64,000 nucleotides of DNA, from NCBI GenBank assembly GCA_947034895.1, contig OX344764.1:67561348-67625347 (forward strand), written 5' to 3'. Source of the stretch: Rhytidiadelphus loreus (taxonomy: Eukaryota; Streptophyta; Bryopsida; Hypnales; Hylocomiaceae). This document shows, in pieces, positions 48,101-59,400 of this stretch; position 1 is the stretch's first letter, and each line of letters starts with the position of its first letter. Both the position numbers and the translations under genes were made by a program. The notes beneath the pieces were generated by a model. It was not told where the DNA came from and searched no databases. It saw nothing but the letters and a program-made list of their open reading frames with translations.

Positions 48101-49177
48101 AATTGAAATCTTAGATTACACAGGATAACCTATCTTACTTGCGTTGAAAGCATGCTGCGAATGTATGTAGATAGGCCCTGTAGGTCACATATCGAATAGT
48201 TGGATTAGGTGCCAATATCTCAGAAACTCACTATTTTCCAAAATACATCACAATGTTCGAAAAAATTCTTAATATGAAATCAATTTGCCATGACATCGAT
48301 GAACTCTCTCGAGTCAATGAAATCATTTTGACATGCTATGACAAAGGCTTGTTGAAGACGAGAACCTGTAAAGTGTCCCATGTTTGAAAGGGAAGGTAGT
48401 CTGGTGTCACACTGTTAGGATATCCCTGCACTCAAACACATGGGGTTGAGGAAACGACATGATACTAGTATGCCAAAGTGTGATAAGTTTTGCAAAAAGC
48501 AGAAAGACCGTAGTAAATGGTCCATAAATGATTACGAGCTCAACCTGGTCCTCAAACTTCAAAAGCTACGATAATCTTTCTCTTCACAAGCGACGCTTGA
48601 AAACCATGAAGACCTTGCCCTAGACTGAAAAGCTCTTCAACAAATTACAGTGCACAATGATTCTTCACAAACTCCTGTAGTTTCAACAGAATTTGAAACG
48701 ATAACTTTAAATAAGGATACTTGCCTCAGGAAGGAACGCAGACAAGAAATTATTCCAAACAGCTCGAGTGTGACCTCCTTCCCTGCACACTTAACCACAC
48801 CGCATCATTAGCCAAGAAGCGCTCAATCATTAGAAGCTTCTCACGAGTGATCTGCACAACTAATGCACGCCCATGACAAAAAGCTCTCTTTCACAAAATC
48901 ACTCCCAACTAAAGAATTAGAAACTTTCAGTAACCACAAGTGATGCTTATTCAAATTCTAGATTAAAATCTGGCAAAGTGACTCATCTAAATTCCTTGCA
49001 CGAAATTGGAGCCATGAAAATGCAAGAACTCTTCTAGCAAGAAAGTAAAGGGAAGAACAAGAACCTTCGCAGGAGGAACTTCGAAGAGTCACCCGAATCC
49101 TTCAACAATATCGCCGTGCGCACAGGCACCGCACGAGCTGTGCTAAATTCCTGAAACAAATTTGCCTCCGCCGCCAT
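45146..49177 (-). CDS. RUS3: ROOT UVB SENSITIVE 3-like protein (DUF647), 15 exons
   Basis: RUS/DUF647 (PF04884) proteins are plant membrane-associated or plastid proteins; RUS1 and RUS2 act in early seedling UV-B and vitamin B6-linked signalling, while RUS3's role is less known. Exons in coding order: 49177-49065, 48782-48725, 48425-48366, 48177-48139, 47888-47826, 47671-47615, 47465-47402, 47239-47156, 47007-46925, 46657-46528, 46325-46233, 46079-45917, 45786-45746, 45567-45374, 45235-45146. They total 1,332 bases, 443 codons plus TAA, close to the usual RUS3 length. Diagnostic segments are FLPEGYPNSVTPDYLPFQ, WFLRDFTGMLGSILFTLHQG, AKQWRLAADLLND, GVASGATRAALTQHFALRR, EGSQETAATMVGMLLG and YRAVRSLCLTSLNAERT; the C-terminus has VHVVLHK, WMKKNYAPF and SGWTTDRI. 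Hydrophobic segments lie at the LVSPLFPGAFVTILCIGS and LARLTAGNVLALWVSF regions. All introns are GT-AG except the second, which has a GC donor. The start ATG is the one opening MAAEANLFQEF. The frame is intact. Confidence 0.93.
48426..48724 (-). other. GC-AG intron (RUS3 intron 2)
   Basis: The exon ends CTGAG and the intron begins GCAAGT, the classic strong GC donor (AG|GCAAGT). The acceptor is GTGCAG. Using the nearby GTATCC instead would shift the frame before GYPNSVTP, so the GC donor is required to join FLPE to GYPNS. Confidence 0.8.
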
Positions 49178-49950
49178 GACTGATTACAGAAGCGCAATCA
49201 TCAATCGCTCGCACTGCTCCTCTCAATCACAAAAGCCGATTAAGTTCCAAGTGTAAAAAACCAAGCTCACCACTACAATTACAACATCTAAAACCTATTC
49301 CGATCACAGCAGCTCCTCAACTGCACAGACCATCTCCAACTCTAGACTAGTTTCACAATCTCCTCTGATGCTCATCCAATGTGGCACGATATCCCTCATG
49401 AGCTTCCCTCAATGGAGCACACCTCCCAATAAAACCCGGAAAAAAGCCTGTATCGGCACAATGTGATACCGACAATCGGAGTACTTGTAAAGGAAATTTT
49501 CCTCAGGACTGAGAATTCGATGCTCGTCGACTTGCGGTTGTTTTGGGAGACCGCAAGGCTAATCGCAGACGTATATGGCTATGGCAGCAGGAGCCCTAAG
49601 AACACGGGTCCGATGGAGGAAGGGGGGATAAAACCCATATTCATTGTCAGGGGGTTCGGTATCCTAGGGTTATATAAAGACTACGAGGCAGTGTATTTAG
49701 TATCTTTGCGCTTGGGGCAATGACGCAGTTAGTGAGGTTATACCGAGACGCGTCAATTGCTGGTTGAAAACTATTTCCAACCCCCCTGCGGTGCCCGCAA
49801 GGGCGCCCCAGAATTTCTGAAAGGTTGGCCCTAGGCTCCAACCTCAAAAATAGAAACAGAAATTGCACCGACCAATGGAGGAAATTGAGATTGAGTTTTT
49901 CTGGAACGGAGAGAAATAAATAGTGTGTGGACAGACCTTTCTTCAGCAAG
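49178..49950. promoter_or_regulatory. RUS3 upstream region; plus-strand TATA motif
   Basis: This is the 5' side of the minus-strand RUS3-like gene. A clean TATATAAAG at about 49,674-49,682 lies on the plus strand, pointing toward the minisatellite, so the region could be a divergent promoter. A small GC-rich patch with an inverted GGTGCCCGCAAGGGCGCC lies at about 49,790-49,808. The plus ORF 49463-49723 crosses the TATA motif and has no known domain. Confidence 0.35.
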
Positions 49951-51059
49951 TCAATTTTTTAATTGGCAAGTCGTCAATTTTTTAATTGGCAAGTCCGTCA
50001 ATTTTTTAATTGGCAAGTCCGTCAATTTTTTAATTGGCAAGTCCGTCAATTTTTTAATTGGCAAGTCCGTCAATTTTTTAATTGGCAAGTCCGTCAATTT
50101 TTTAATTGGCAAGTCGTCAATTTTTTAATTGGCAAGTCCGTCAATTTTTTAATTGGCAAGTCGTCAATTTTTTAATTGGCAAGTCCGTCAATTTTTTAAT
50201 TGGCAAGTCCGTCAATTTTTTAATTGGCAAGTCCGTCAATTTTTTAATTGGCAAGTCCGTCAATTTTTTAATTGGCAAGTCGTCAATTTTTTAATTGGCA
50301 AGTCTGTCAATTTTTTAATTGGCAAGTCGTCAATTTTTTAATTGGCAAGTCCGTCAATTTTTTAATTGGCAAGTCGTCAATTTTTTAATTGGCAAGTCCG
50401 TCAATTTTTTAATTGGCAAGTCCGTCAATTTTTTAATTGGCAAGTCGTCAATTTTTTAATTGGCAAGTCGTCAATTTTTTAATTGGCAAGTCCGTCAATT
50501 TTTTAATTGGCAAGTCGTCAATTTTTTAATTGGCAAGTCCGTCAATTTTTTAATTGGCAAGTCGTCAATTTTTTAATTGGCAAGTCCGTCAATTTTTTAA
50601 TTGGCAAGTCCGTCAATTTTTTAATTGGCAAGTCGTCAATTTTTTAATTGGCAAGTCGTCAATTTTTTAATTGGCAAGTCCGTCAATTTTTTAATTGGCA
50701 AGTCCGTCAATTTTTTAATTGGCAAATCCGTCAATTTTTTAATTGGCAAGTCGTCAATTTTTTAATTGGCAAGTCCGTCAATTTTTTAATTGGCAAGTCC
50801 GTCAATTTTTTAATTGGCAAGTCCGTCAATTTTTTAATTGGCAAGTCCGTCAATTTTTTAATTGGCAAGTCCATCAATTTTTTAGTTGGCAAGTCATCAA
50901 TTTTTTAATTGGCAAGTCCGTCAATTTTTTAATTGGCAAGTCCGTCAATTTTTTAATTGGCAAGTCCGTCAATTTTTTAATTGGCAAGTCGTCAATTTTT
51001 TAATTGGCAAGTCCGTCAATTTTTTAATTGGCAAGTCCGTCAATTTTTTAATTGGCAAT
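49951..51059 (+). repeat. Minisatellite, 47 copies of a 23/24-bp unit
   Basis: The unit is TCAATTTTTTAATTGGCAAG joined by either TCG (23-bp unit) or TCCG (24-bp unit). After the first copy I count 46 units, 15 short and 31 long, in irregular order. Nearly all are identical; variants include TCTG (50,304), AAATCCG (50,725), TCCATC (50,871), TTAGTTGG (50,883) and TCATC (50,893). Each unit is an imperfect palindrome (CAATT…AATTG) and carries ATTGG, an inverted CCAAT box. A 24-bp unit keeps a reading frame and a 23-bp unit breaks it, so the overlapping ORFs (62-86 codons of NFLIGKSV or QFFNWQVR repeats) are by-products. Low divergence means recent amplification. Confidence 0.95.
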
Positions 51060-51303
51060 TCATGAATTTTCTAATTGAAAATCCTCAATTTTTTTAATTA
51101 AAAATCCTCAATTCTCAAAGAAAACAATTAGAATATTTGGATAAGAGATGTAGGTACTATGAATTTTCAAAATAGAACTCCCTAGGTCACTAAAACCTTC
51201 ACATAGCTTGGTCATATTACCAAAATCTAAAAGAATGAACAATTAACAAATCACAATTAAATATAGGAATGATTAAGTTGGACTTTCGGAGACACTTTCT
51301 AGA

Positions 51304-51583
51304 GAAGTTTACTTGATTGGGATGGGCATATAGATGGTTTGGGGATTTTTCACCTTACTCTTTTAGTGATTCTATTCAAGAATGTTATAAATTTTTTTAT
51401 GATGGCATGGAATTATTAACTGCTTGAATGGAATTTTGATTTTGATTCAAATTTTTTTTTTCCACATTTTATTGAGAGAAGTTTACTTGATTGGGATAGG
51501 TAAACCGGGGATTTTTTACCTTATCCTTTTAGTGATTGTATTCAAGAATGTTGTGAATTCTTTTATAATGGCATGGAATTATT
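51304..51583 (+). repeat. Tandem duplication of about 110 bp
   Basis: AGAAGTTTACTTGATTGGGA opens both copies (51,304 and 51,477), and both end ATGGCATGGAATTATT (51,418 and 51,583). In between both hold CCTTA, TTTTAGTGATT and ATTCAAGAATGTT. A poly-T-rich spacer of about 58 bases separates them. Confidence 0.7.
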
Positions 51584-52181
51584 TTGGTTCATATAGTCTA
51601 AATGTACTAGTAGATTGTAAAATGCTTTGCCAAAATTTCACCATAACATTACTTAGGTGGGTGTGATGAAATTAATATTGATGTTAACAAATTAGCATTT
51701 TTATTATAATATTAGGATGCCATGCTCTATAATTGCAACAACTATCAAAATGTCATTTGAAATTTCCATATAAGCAATGGCTAATTCTTTCTTAAATTTT
51801 AAATTTTAATTCTTTAAATATGGCAAGTTATGCTTAGCATTGACTTTTAATATTAAATGTGTATCATGAGTGAGTATGTTGTGAAACGTGGTTCTCAAAC
51901 CCCTCTCTCCGAGGGTTTTCTCACAAAATCAAGCAAAAACCATTGGCCTAGTAGTAGAGATTAGAATTTCCATTTAAAAGCCTTTTCTTGAAACATCTCT
52001 AATTATTTTCCAACATCATCTTGGTCACTATGACTATGAGATTTAAATTAATCAATATTGAGATAAATCACTAGTACATTGGTATTTTTATAATAGTCAA
52101 ATGTCTTATTACCAATAGTATACAAATAGCTTTCAAACTACCTTATAAAGTCAATCGCATGTAAGTTGTAACATATAAGTT

Positions 52182-52310
52182 AGTGGGAGGTATGGTCACA
52201 AGGGCATTTTAGCTTGTAACAACACATACCAAGAGGCTCATGGCAGGAGCCTGAGGTTGAAGGTAGGTACCGTTACATGCTAAAATGCTTGAGTGGCTAT
52301 GCCTCTCATT
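52182..52310. mobile_element. Small inverted-repeat foldback, about 130 bp
   Basis: GAGGTATGGTCACAAGGGCA then TTTTAGCTTGTAAC on the left pairs with GTTACATGCTAAAATGC then TTGAGTGGCTATGCCTC on the right. About 34-base arms carry several mismatches around a loop of about 50 bases. It may be an old MITE; no target duplication was settled. Confidence 0.5.
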
Positions 52311-52461
52311 GCATTAAGTAGTGGACTTAACTTCCAATCAATTATCCAAAAAAAATTGTCTACACACACCATGGGATTTGGGGATATATATTTTTTATAC
52401 TTATAGAGGCAAACTACCCGTGACTAACCAAATAAGCAATTAGGGACATGATGTGGAGTAC

Positions 52462-53325
52462 AAGAAGGTGAAGGAAATATTTCCATTGGTGCAAATATAG
52501 AAATGATTGGGATTGCAAAAATTTGGTAATTTTATCACTTGAATTGAAATTATTATCTTCGGGGGGTCATTTAGAATGTCCATTAGAAACCATGTGTGAA
52601 CAAAACTTTGGACTCCCATATACTTTTTGAATTTTAAATAAAACAAAATTAGAAAGATATGAATAGATTTTCCTAATTTGAAAGTTTATGTTTTGAATTA
52701 TTGATATTTTTATTTGTTAATAATAATTAGTTACAAATTTTTGAAGTAAAAAGATACACTGTAGAACTGAAAAATAACTTTCACACTCCTATATTATATA
52801 AGAAAAAATTGTCTAAAAAATGAACAAAAAATTCCTAAAAATAACTCATTATTGAAAGCTCATTTTGAGTTGAATATTGAGTCAATGTTCATCTAAATGT
52901 GTCCTCTATAATTATTTGAGATGAAAAACATGCCATTGTAGTTCATTTTCAACCTCTTCTAGAAATCATTTCATATTTTATTTGAGTTGAAAATTTTGGC
53001 AATAGAAAGCTATAGTTATTATTAAACAATGTTCAAAATTTTAGGTTGAAATTATAGTTTATTAGAAACCACTTATTCGCATGTGGTTTGTTATAGTAGA
53101 ACTAAGTGCACCCCCTGAGATTATTATGAATTTTGGAAGGCAAAAGTTAGTCTCTAAACAAAAGGTGAAGGAAATATTTCCAAAATTTTGGAAGGCAAAA
53201 GGTCAAGAAGGTGAAGGAAATATTTCCATTGGTGCAAATATAGAAATGAGTGGGGTTGCAAAAATTTGGTAATTTTATCACCTGAATTGAAATTATTATG
53301 AATTTTGGAAGGCAAAAGTTAGTCT
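52462..53325 (+). repeat. Direct repeat pair of about 95 bp
   Basis: GAAGGTGAAGGAAATATTTC then CATTGGTGCAAATATAGAAATG (52,462-52,556) recurs at 53,210-53,310 with only a few changes through TTGCAAAAATTTGGTAATTT and GAATTGAAATTATTA. Near the second copy the phrase GAATTTTGGAAGGCAAAAG occurs two or three times. This suggests recent local duplication. Confidence 0.65.
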
Positions 53326-55780
53326 GGACCCATGATGTCCAATATATAGACTATTCTAAAACCACTCATTTTAGAGACTACTTCTTGTTTACTTTGGCAC
53401 TCCAAACCAAGCACATGTGTCGTGAAAAGAATGGAAGAATTGATGGTCAAAAATCATGAACTCATGTTTGGAAACTAGTCCCAGCCTCTCCTCAATTTCA
53501 AACACTCTTACTATTGATTGATGATGGGGTTGTGGTTGGTGATGGGTGGTTCTACCTTAGTGCCTAACACTATAAGAAAAAATTCCAATGCTCGGCACCA
53601 TAATAGGTGACATCATGTGGAACAAGGAACTTCCTATTCTATATAAGAAGAAGAAACCCACAAAGGTAGCCAATAGTCTAGTGCTCAACATGTACATCAA
53701 ATCATAAAATAATTACTGAAGGTAGGACAATCCATTACAGCCTAAAGACTCATCACAGACACTAGGGAATGACACCATTACAGATTCTTTTTCAATAAAT
53801 GAGGTTTGAGTCACAATCAATGTCTTACGTGATGATAATGTAGCGATTAGTGACTAAAGTAGGAACTTCTATCTTTTTAATCAATGTAAATTCATTGCAA
53901 CATGTGAATTAGTTGTAAGTCCTTCATGCTATGGTCATGTTAGAAAATATTGTGACTACTTTAGGTGAATAAGATAAGCATTATGGATGTAATTTTTGTT
54001 GGTTTGAAGGTAGTATAGAGACTCTTCTGGACAAGGGGCCTTTTTGCATTCTTGAAAAGAAAATTCTACAATTAACAAAATTGTCTTACATAACTCCTCA
54101 ACCAAACCCTAATCCTTAAATTAAATGAAAGTCTTTCCTATGCATCTAAACAGACATAATAACTTCCTAACATGGGAAGGACCATTGCTTGATTATACAA
54201 TGTTATGTAACTTACCGTATTTGCATTCTGTAATGACGCCATTTTAAAAACAAACCATAGAATCGACAAAGCAAAGTGCAGTTGACCCCTTGGTTCTCAT
54301 GCAAGCTCAAGAGACTCAGGTTATCATTGTGAACAAAAAAGAGTAAGGATTGGCCCCATGTCCTTTGGTAAGAGTTTTGGTATGAATCTTTCAACGTAGA
54401 CAAGCCTATTACCATCCTAGTTAGTAGTTTGAATATCTTAGGGCCAATTCAAAGAGGATAAGATATTTTCAAAGGTATTCACTTGTTTACAAATCAAACC
54501 CAAGTGGAATTATAATTTTTCAATTAAAATTATAATTTCTATGAATTTTTGAAGTGCTATGTCCTAAAATTACAAAACCACTTATAGAGTGGAGTCATAA
54601 ACATCTTATAAACATTCCCTAACCGCCTTTCCATTTTCTAATGGCACTTAAATATTCACATGTAAAGGAATGACATGTTACTGCTTGTTGGTAGTAATGT
54701 AGTAATTTTGTTAGAAAATGAATGAATTTGGATGAGTTTGGGGGTAGAATTGGGGCCAAAAGTAGGATGACGGAATTAGGCATTTGGTAGAAATGGATTG
54801 GTCTACCTTAGTGGACTTAACTTCATGTATTAATATGCAAATTGACCATAATCAAAGGTTTGGATCAACGGTGGGAAACTTTAAGTAAAGAGCACTTCAC
54901 ACTATGACCAAAGGTCATGAGGATGTTGATTTCCATCAATTAGATTGCAAGAACCAAGAATTTGGCTTCTCAACCCTTTACACAAGAATGCAAAGTCCAA
55001 AGGCCATTGCCTTCTAAAATGCCTACATTGGAGCATTTTTTGACCAAGGTGAAAAACTCTCAAAAAAAATTTGGATTGGACAAGAATAGAAATCCAAACT
55101 ATGGTTGAGAGGTAGTTGAATTTTTTATTGCCTTCATTTTATTACCTATTTGCAAGCCATTTCTTTGGACTCTAAACAAAATTTGGCAACTCACTCCCAT
55201 GGCCTCTTGACTAGAACGATCATAAATAGCCTTTGAAGTAACCATAAATAGCATATTTTCAGGAGAACTTTGGCAGCTTATTTTCAAATTCAAATAAGTG
55301 GCAAAGTATAGTGTTGTTAGAAATACAAATGAATGCACCATAACATTCAATAGTATACATTATCATTGCCTTACCTCTATAATAAATGGTGTAGAATATT
55401 CTGCACTCAACAATACTTCATCAATAGTTAAATGGATAAGTAGAGGCTCAATGTGATGAGCAAGGTGCATGAAGGCTATTGAATGTTACGACTTGCCCAA
55501 TTATTGTTTGGTGAAATATAAATAGTAGATACCTATAATCTTTGAGGGCTAAAGATATTAACCAAAGAATCTAAAGAATCAATAATTATGTCTAGGATAA
55601 TTTTCTGGATAATGATTACTAACTACAAACTCATAAATTATCTAAATAAAGAAGGCCCATAGTAGCTAGAAGCTTGTACAAAATGACAGATCTGGAAAAA
55701 AGAAAACAATTAAACTATCGATTTTAGTAAAAGAAAAAAGAATAAGTAGATAGCAAATCTGTATGGTAATGGGTAGTTCT

Positions 55781-56082
55781 ACCTTAATAATATAATATTA
55801 CAAAGGTACCCACTACCCAGTGAGCGAAGTCCAAAGTCTTCCAAGCCCGAAGTCTCCAAGTCCGGAGACTTCCTAGTCCGAAGTCTTCCGAATTCGCAGT
55901 TTTCCCAAGTCTTTCGACGATGCAGAGGAAACTGATTGCCACCTTCTCCACACACGAACGACTCCTTGACGACGGAGGAATCTCTCGCAATAGACAAACG
56001 CTACACTTTTTAGCTCATCCCTTGTCAAATTCTGGTTAGCAAAATTATTTGATGCCATGCAATTCACGCTCTTTCCGCACCT
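55781..56082. promoter_or_regulatory. Upstream region of NAD synthetase
   Basis: Less AT-rich than the preceding DNA. A short cluster of GAAGTCTTCC/GAAGTCTCCAAG/GTCCGGAGACTTCC words occurs at 55,830-55,915. Minus-strand ORFs here (55779-56067) overlap in three frames and are by-products. No clear TATA motif was found. Confidence 0.35.
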
Positions 56083-56401
56083 GCAGATTCTGCATTAAAC
56101 GCTGAATTTCACAAGCACACATGGTTGCACCATAGCATTCAACTGAGGCCTTGCTCCGATTTTTTTTCACATTTTGTAGAATTCTTTTTCTAGGGCTTTC
56201 GATCGTTGCAAGGTTTTGTGGAGGTCCGTTCGACAAATCCGGTACGCAGATTCTACTTTCAACACTGAATTCGCAACCACGTGGTTGCATCATAGCATTC
56301 AATTGAGGACTTGTTCCATTTTGTTGATCTTGTAGTATTCTTTTTCTAGGGCTTTCGATCGTTGCGAGGTTTTGTGGAGTTCATTTCGACAAATCCGGTA
56401 C
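56083..56401 (+). repeat. Tandem duplication abutting the NADS start codon
   Basis: Unit 1 (56,083-56,245) and unit 2 (56,246-56,401) both start GCAGATTCT and share TGGTTGCA(C/T)CATAGCATTC, TTCTTTTTCTAGGGCTTTCG, ATCGTTGC(A/G)AGGTTTTGTG and CGACAAATCCGGTAC at their ends. Unit 2 runs directly into the ATG at 56,403. The first halves differ more than the second halves, which are nearly identical. It probably covers promoter or 5' UTR, so the leader may exist in two copies. Confidence 0.8.
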
Positions 56402-56402
56402 G

Positions 56403-59400
56403 ATGCGGGTGGTGAAGTTGGCGACGTGCAGCTTGAACCAATGGGCCATGGACTTCGACGGCAACTTGGCCCGCACCAAGCAGTCGATTCGGGAAGCTCG
56501 TGACGCGGGCGCCACGTTTCGCGTGGGGCCGGAGCTCGAGCTCTGCGGCTATGGTTGCGAGGATCACTTCCTGGAGGGCGACACGCTGCAGCATTCGTAA
56601 GAATCGCATTCCAAGACTTTGGTGTCATGCTTTTGTCGTATCTGAGGTTTAGGGTTTAAGGCACATGATCTTGTATTTGAAATTTATGGTGTGGATATTC
56701 TAGTCTGGTTGTCTCTAAATTGAAAAAGATTTCTGATGGAAGGAATATATGGCAGCTGCTATATGGTAGAGGATACTGAATCCGTTTGGAAATTTATTCC
56801 ACCTCCTGTTGACTGACTCCTGAGACCAACAGCAACAAATCTATTCAGACACTTCTTAGGCTTATTAGCAAGTGATGTAAGCATGACTTTGCTACATGTC
56901 TGGAAATGTGGTCACTTTTTGTGGTCTACACCCTCGTACCTTGAAATTGAAATTGATAAGAAATTGATATATAGAAAATCATATATAGTGGTAGAAATTT
57001 CATCTCAGCAGCTTTGACTCTTGCAACTAAAGATCTCTTCACAGCTCTATACTGATCTCCCAAAATCACACTCCTACATATGTTGAAATGCTTGAAGTGA
57101 CGCAATAGTATTTTCTAGTGTTTTTTTAAAGGTTTCTTAAAGGTTTTTATACCTAGGGTTTGTATTTGATTGCGTGCAATTCTTATTTCTGTGAAAAGTT
57201 GAGTATTGCTCCCTGTGATTGGGAATAATTTCTGAAGTGATTGCTATGTTCAGATGGGAATGTTTGGCCGAAATTCTAGCGTCAGACCTAACCAATGGAA
57301 TAGTCTGCGACATTGGCTTACCGGTTGAAGAGTGTGGAGTGCGCTACAACTGTCGAGCTTACTGTCTGGATGGCCAACTCCTGCTCATCAGACCCAAGCT
57401 TTACCTCGCCAATGACGGAAATTACCGTGAGCTTCGTTGGTTTTCTTCCTGGAAACGCCTTCGTCAACTGGAGTCTTTCCGACTCCCGGAGTGCATCAGG
57501 GAAGTCACTGGACAGGAAACGGTTCCTTTTGGAGATGGCTACCTTTCTTTTCAGGATACGTGAGTACTCTTCTCTTCTCCGACTCTTTTGTACATGGTGC
57601 TTATAGTTCAAGTATTTCGTACTCTGATATATCAAAGGTCTTCGAGATTTTTTTTTGCTTAGGTGTGCAATGTCTTCAATTAGGTCATTAGGGGTTTCAG
57701 CACCAGTTCATAAAAACCCGGATAATCGGAAAAGTTCTTGGACAAGGTGACACCTTTTCACACAACCCACTGATTCGCAAAAACCTAGTGGGGCAGGTTT
57801 TTCACCAAGACATCTAGAATCGCCTTTCTTTGTGCTGGTGTCCTATGGCAGTGAAAGTTCAAGTGCTGCGCCACTCTCTTGCAAGTAGCTATTGCAATTA
57901 GCTGCGTTGTCTTCCTTTTTTTGATTTGGGTAGTTGCAGGGCATGCCAAGTTTGATTCTCAGTTATTTCCTACCATTGGGCCATCTGTATTCGCTAGGTT
58001 TTTAATCATGGGCTCCATCTAGTCTTGACACTCACAATACGGTCAAGTTATCCAGTTATGAGCTTCAGCTTATAACTCTCTTTCGCACACTCAAAAGCTG
58101 AAATACAAAGTGGCATGAACCTGGAGTCTAAGTGCGTATATCGTTCTGGGCCATTCTGTTTGGAAGTCAGACTTTCTTTTAGACCACCTGGCATAGAGGT
58201 TATCAAGCGTGGAGTATAATGCCGATGATTGAAATGGTGATTCCTCCGCGTGTATCATGCAAATGTGATCCTTGAAAAATGGTTTGCCCTTCACGCAGGA
58301 GCGTGGCTTCAGAGACATGTGAGGAACTGTTCACACCTTCTGCTCCTCATATTGGCTTGTCCCTGAACGGAGTGGAAATCATTGCTAATGGAAGCGGCAG
58401 CCATCACCAGCTCCGCAAGCTCAACACGAGGATCGAGTTGATGCGAAATGCAACTGGGAAATGCGGTGGTATCTACTTGTATGCGAATCAGCAAGGCTGT
58501 GATGGGGGCCGTCTTTATTATGGTGCGTCCTCCCAGTTTTTGCTTGATATGCCCAGCAGTTGCAGTTTCTTGACTCAAATGCCGTAGTGCTCGATTTTAT
58601 GTGGTCTCTGAATTCGTATATTATGATTCTTGCTCAAATGCACTTCAATACCCTGGAGTGCAATATGGTAGGTTGGTTTGTCCTGTTGTACTAGCATATC
58701 TTATTTTAAGTAGGCAATTTCAACGAATCAATGTTTGTTTGTTTGTTTTTCTGTGATTACCTTGGCGATTCTAGACAGAGTTGTTAGGTACCACTCCTGT
58801 GTTTGGTCCTATGCACGTGACCTTCACCACTGCTCGCTCTGCATGAAACTACAGTTATTTGGCAGATGACTAATTGGAACTTCTCATGCAGATGGATCTG
58901 CTTGCATAATGGTCAATGGAGATGTTGTGGCACAAGGGTCGCAGTTCTCTATGAAAGATGTTGAGGTTGTGATGGCCTGCGTGGACTTGGATACGGTAAA
59001 TTTATTTGACTTTATCATTTTATTCGTTTTTTACGTTCTGCTCTATGTTCTTGGCTCTGGGGAAACGATTGGGATATGTGGCTTCTTTGTCAAGTTAGTT
59101 CATCTTTGCTCTGTTTTTCAATCATGCATATATATAAATTTAAGGCTACACGTCGTCAAGCACGGTTGAACTTCTGACGGAACTTGCTTTAATAAAACTG
59201 TCAGGTTTCAAATTTCAGAGGTGCAGTTAGTAGTTTGAGGGAACAAGCCAGTCAGGAGCCCCGAACCCCATCTATTCCAGTGAAGTTCAAACTCTCACGA
59301 TCCATGAATCTGACTAACCACTACGGTACGAATCCTATTCAGGTAAGCAACCGTTCGTGGTACACAGTTATATACATTTCCTTTAGTTCTTTCTGTTACC

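Larger units (their letters stand above)
51060..55780. other. AT-rich transposon-like intergenic
   Basis: No gene supported. The first 60 bases are decayed minisatellite units (AATTGAAAATCCTCAATTTT). Further repeats inside are listed separately. ORFs of 60-86 codons (51424-51666, 52440-52646, 53081-53272, 54212-54415, 55099-55350) show no recognisable domains. Confidence 0.4.

Noticed and set aside
49925..51003. Overlapping plus ORFs encoding NFLIGKSV or QFFNWQVR repeats
   Set aside because: They are translations of the 24-bp minisatellite units and end wherever a 23-bp unit shifts the frame; no start context or domain supports a protein.
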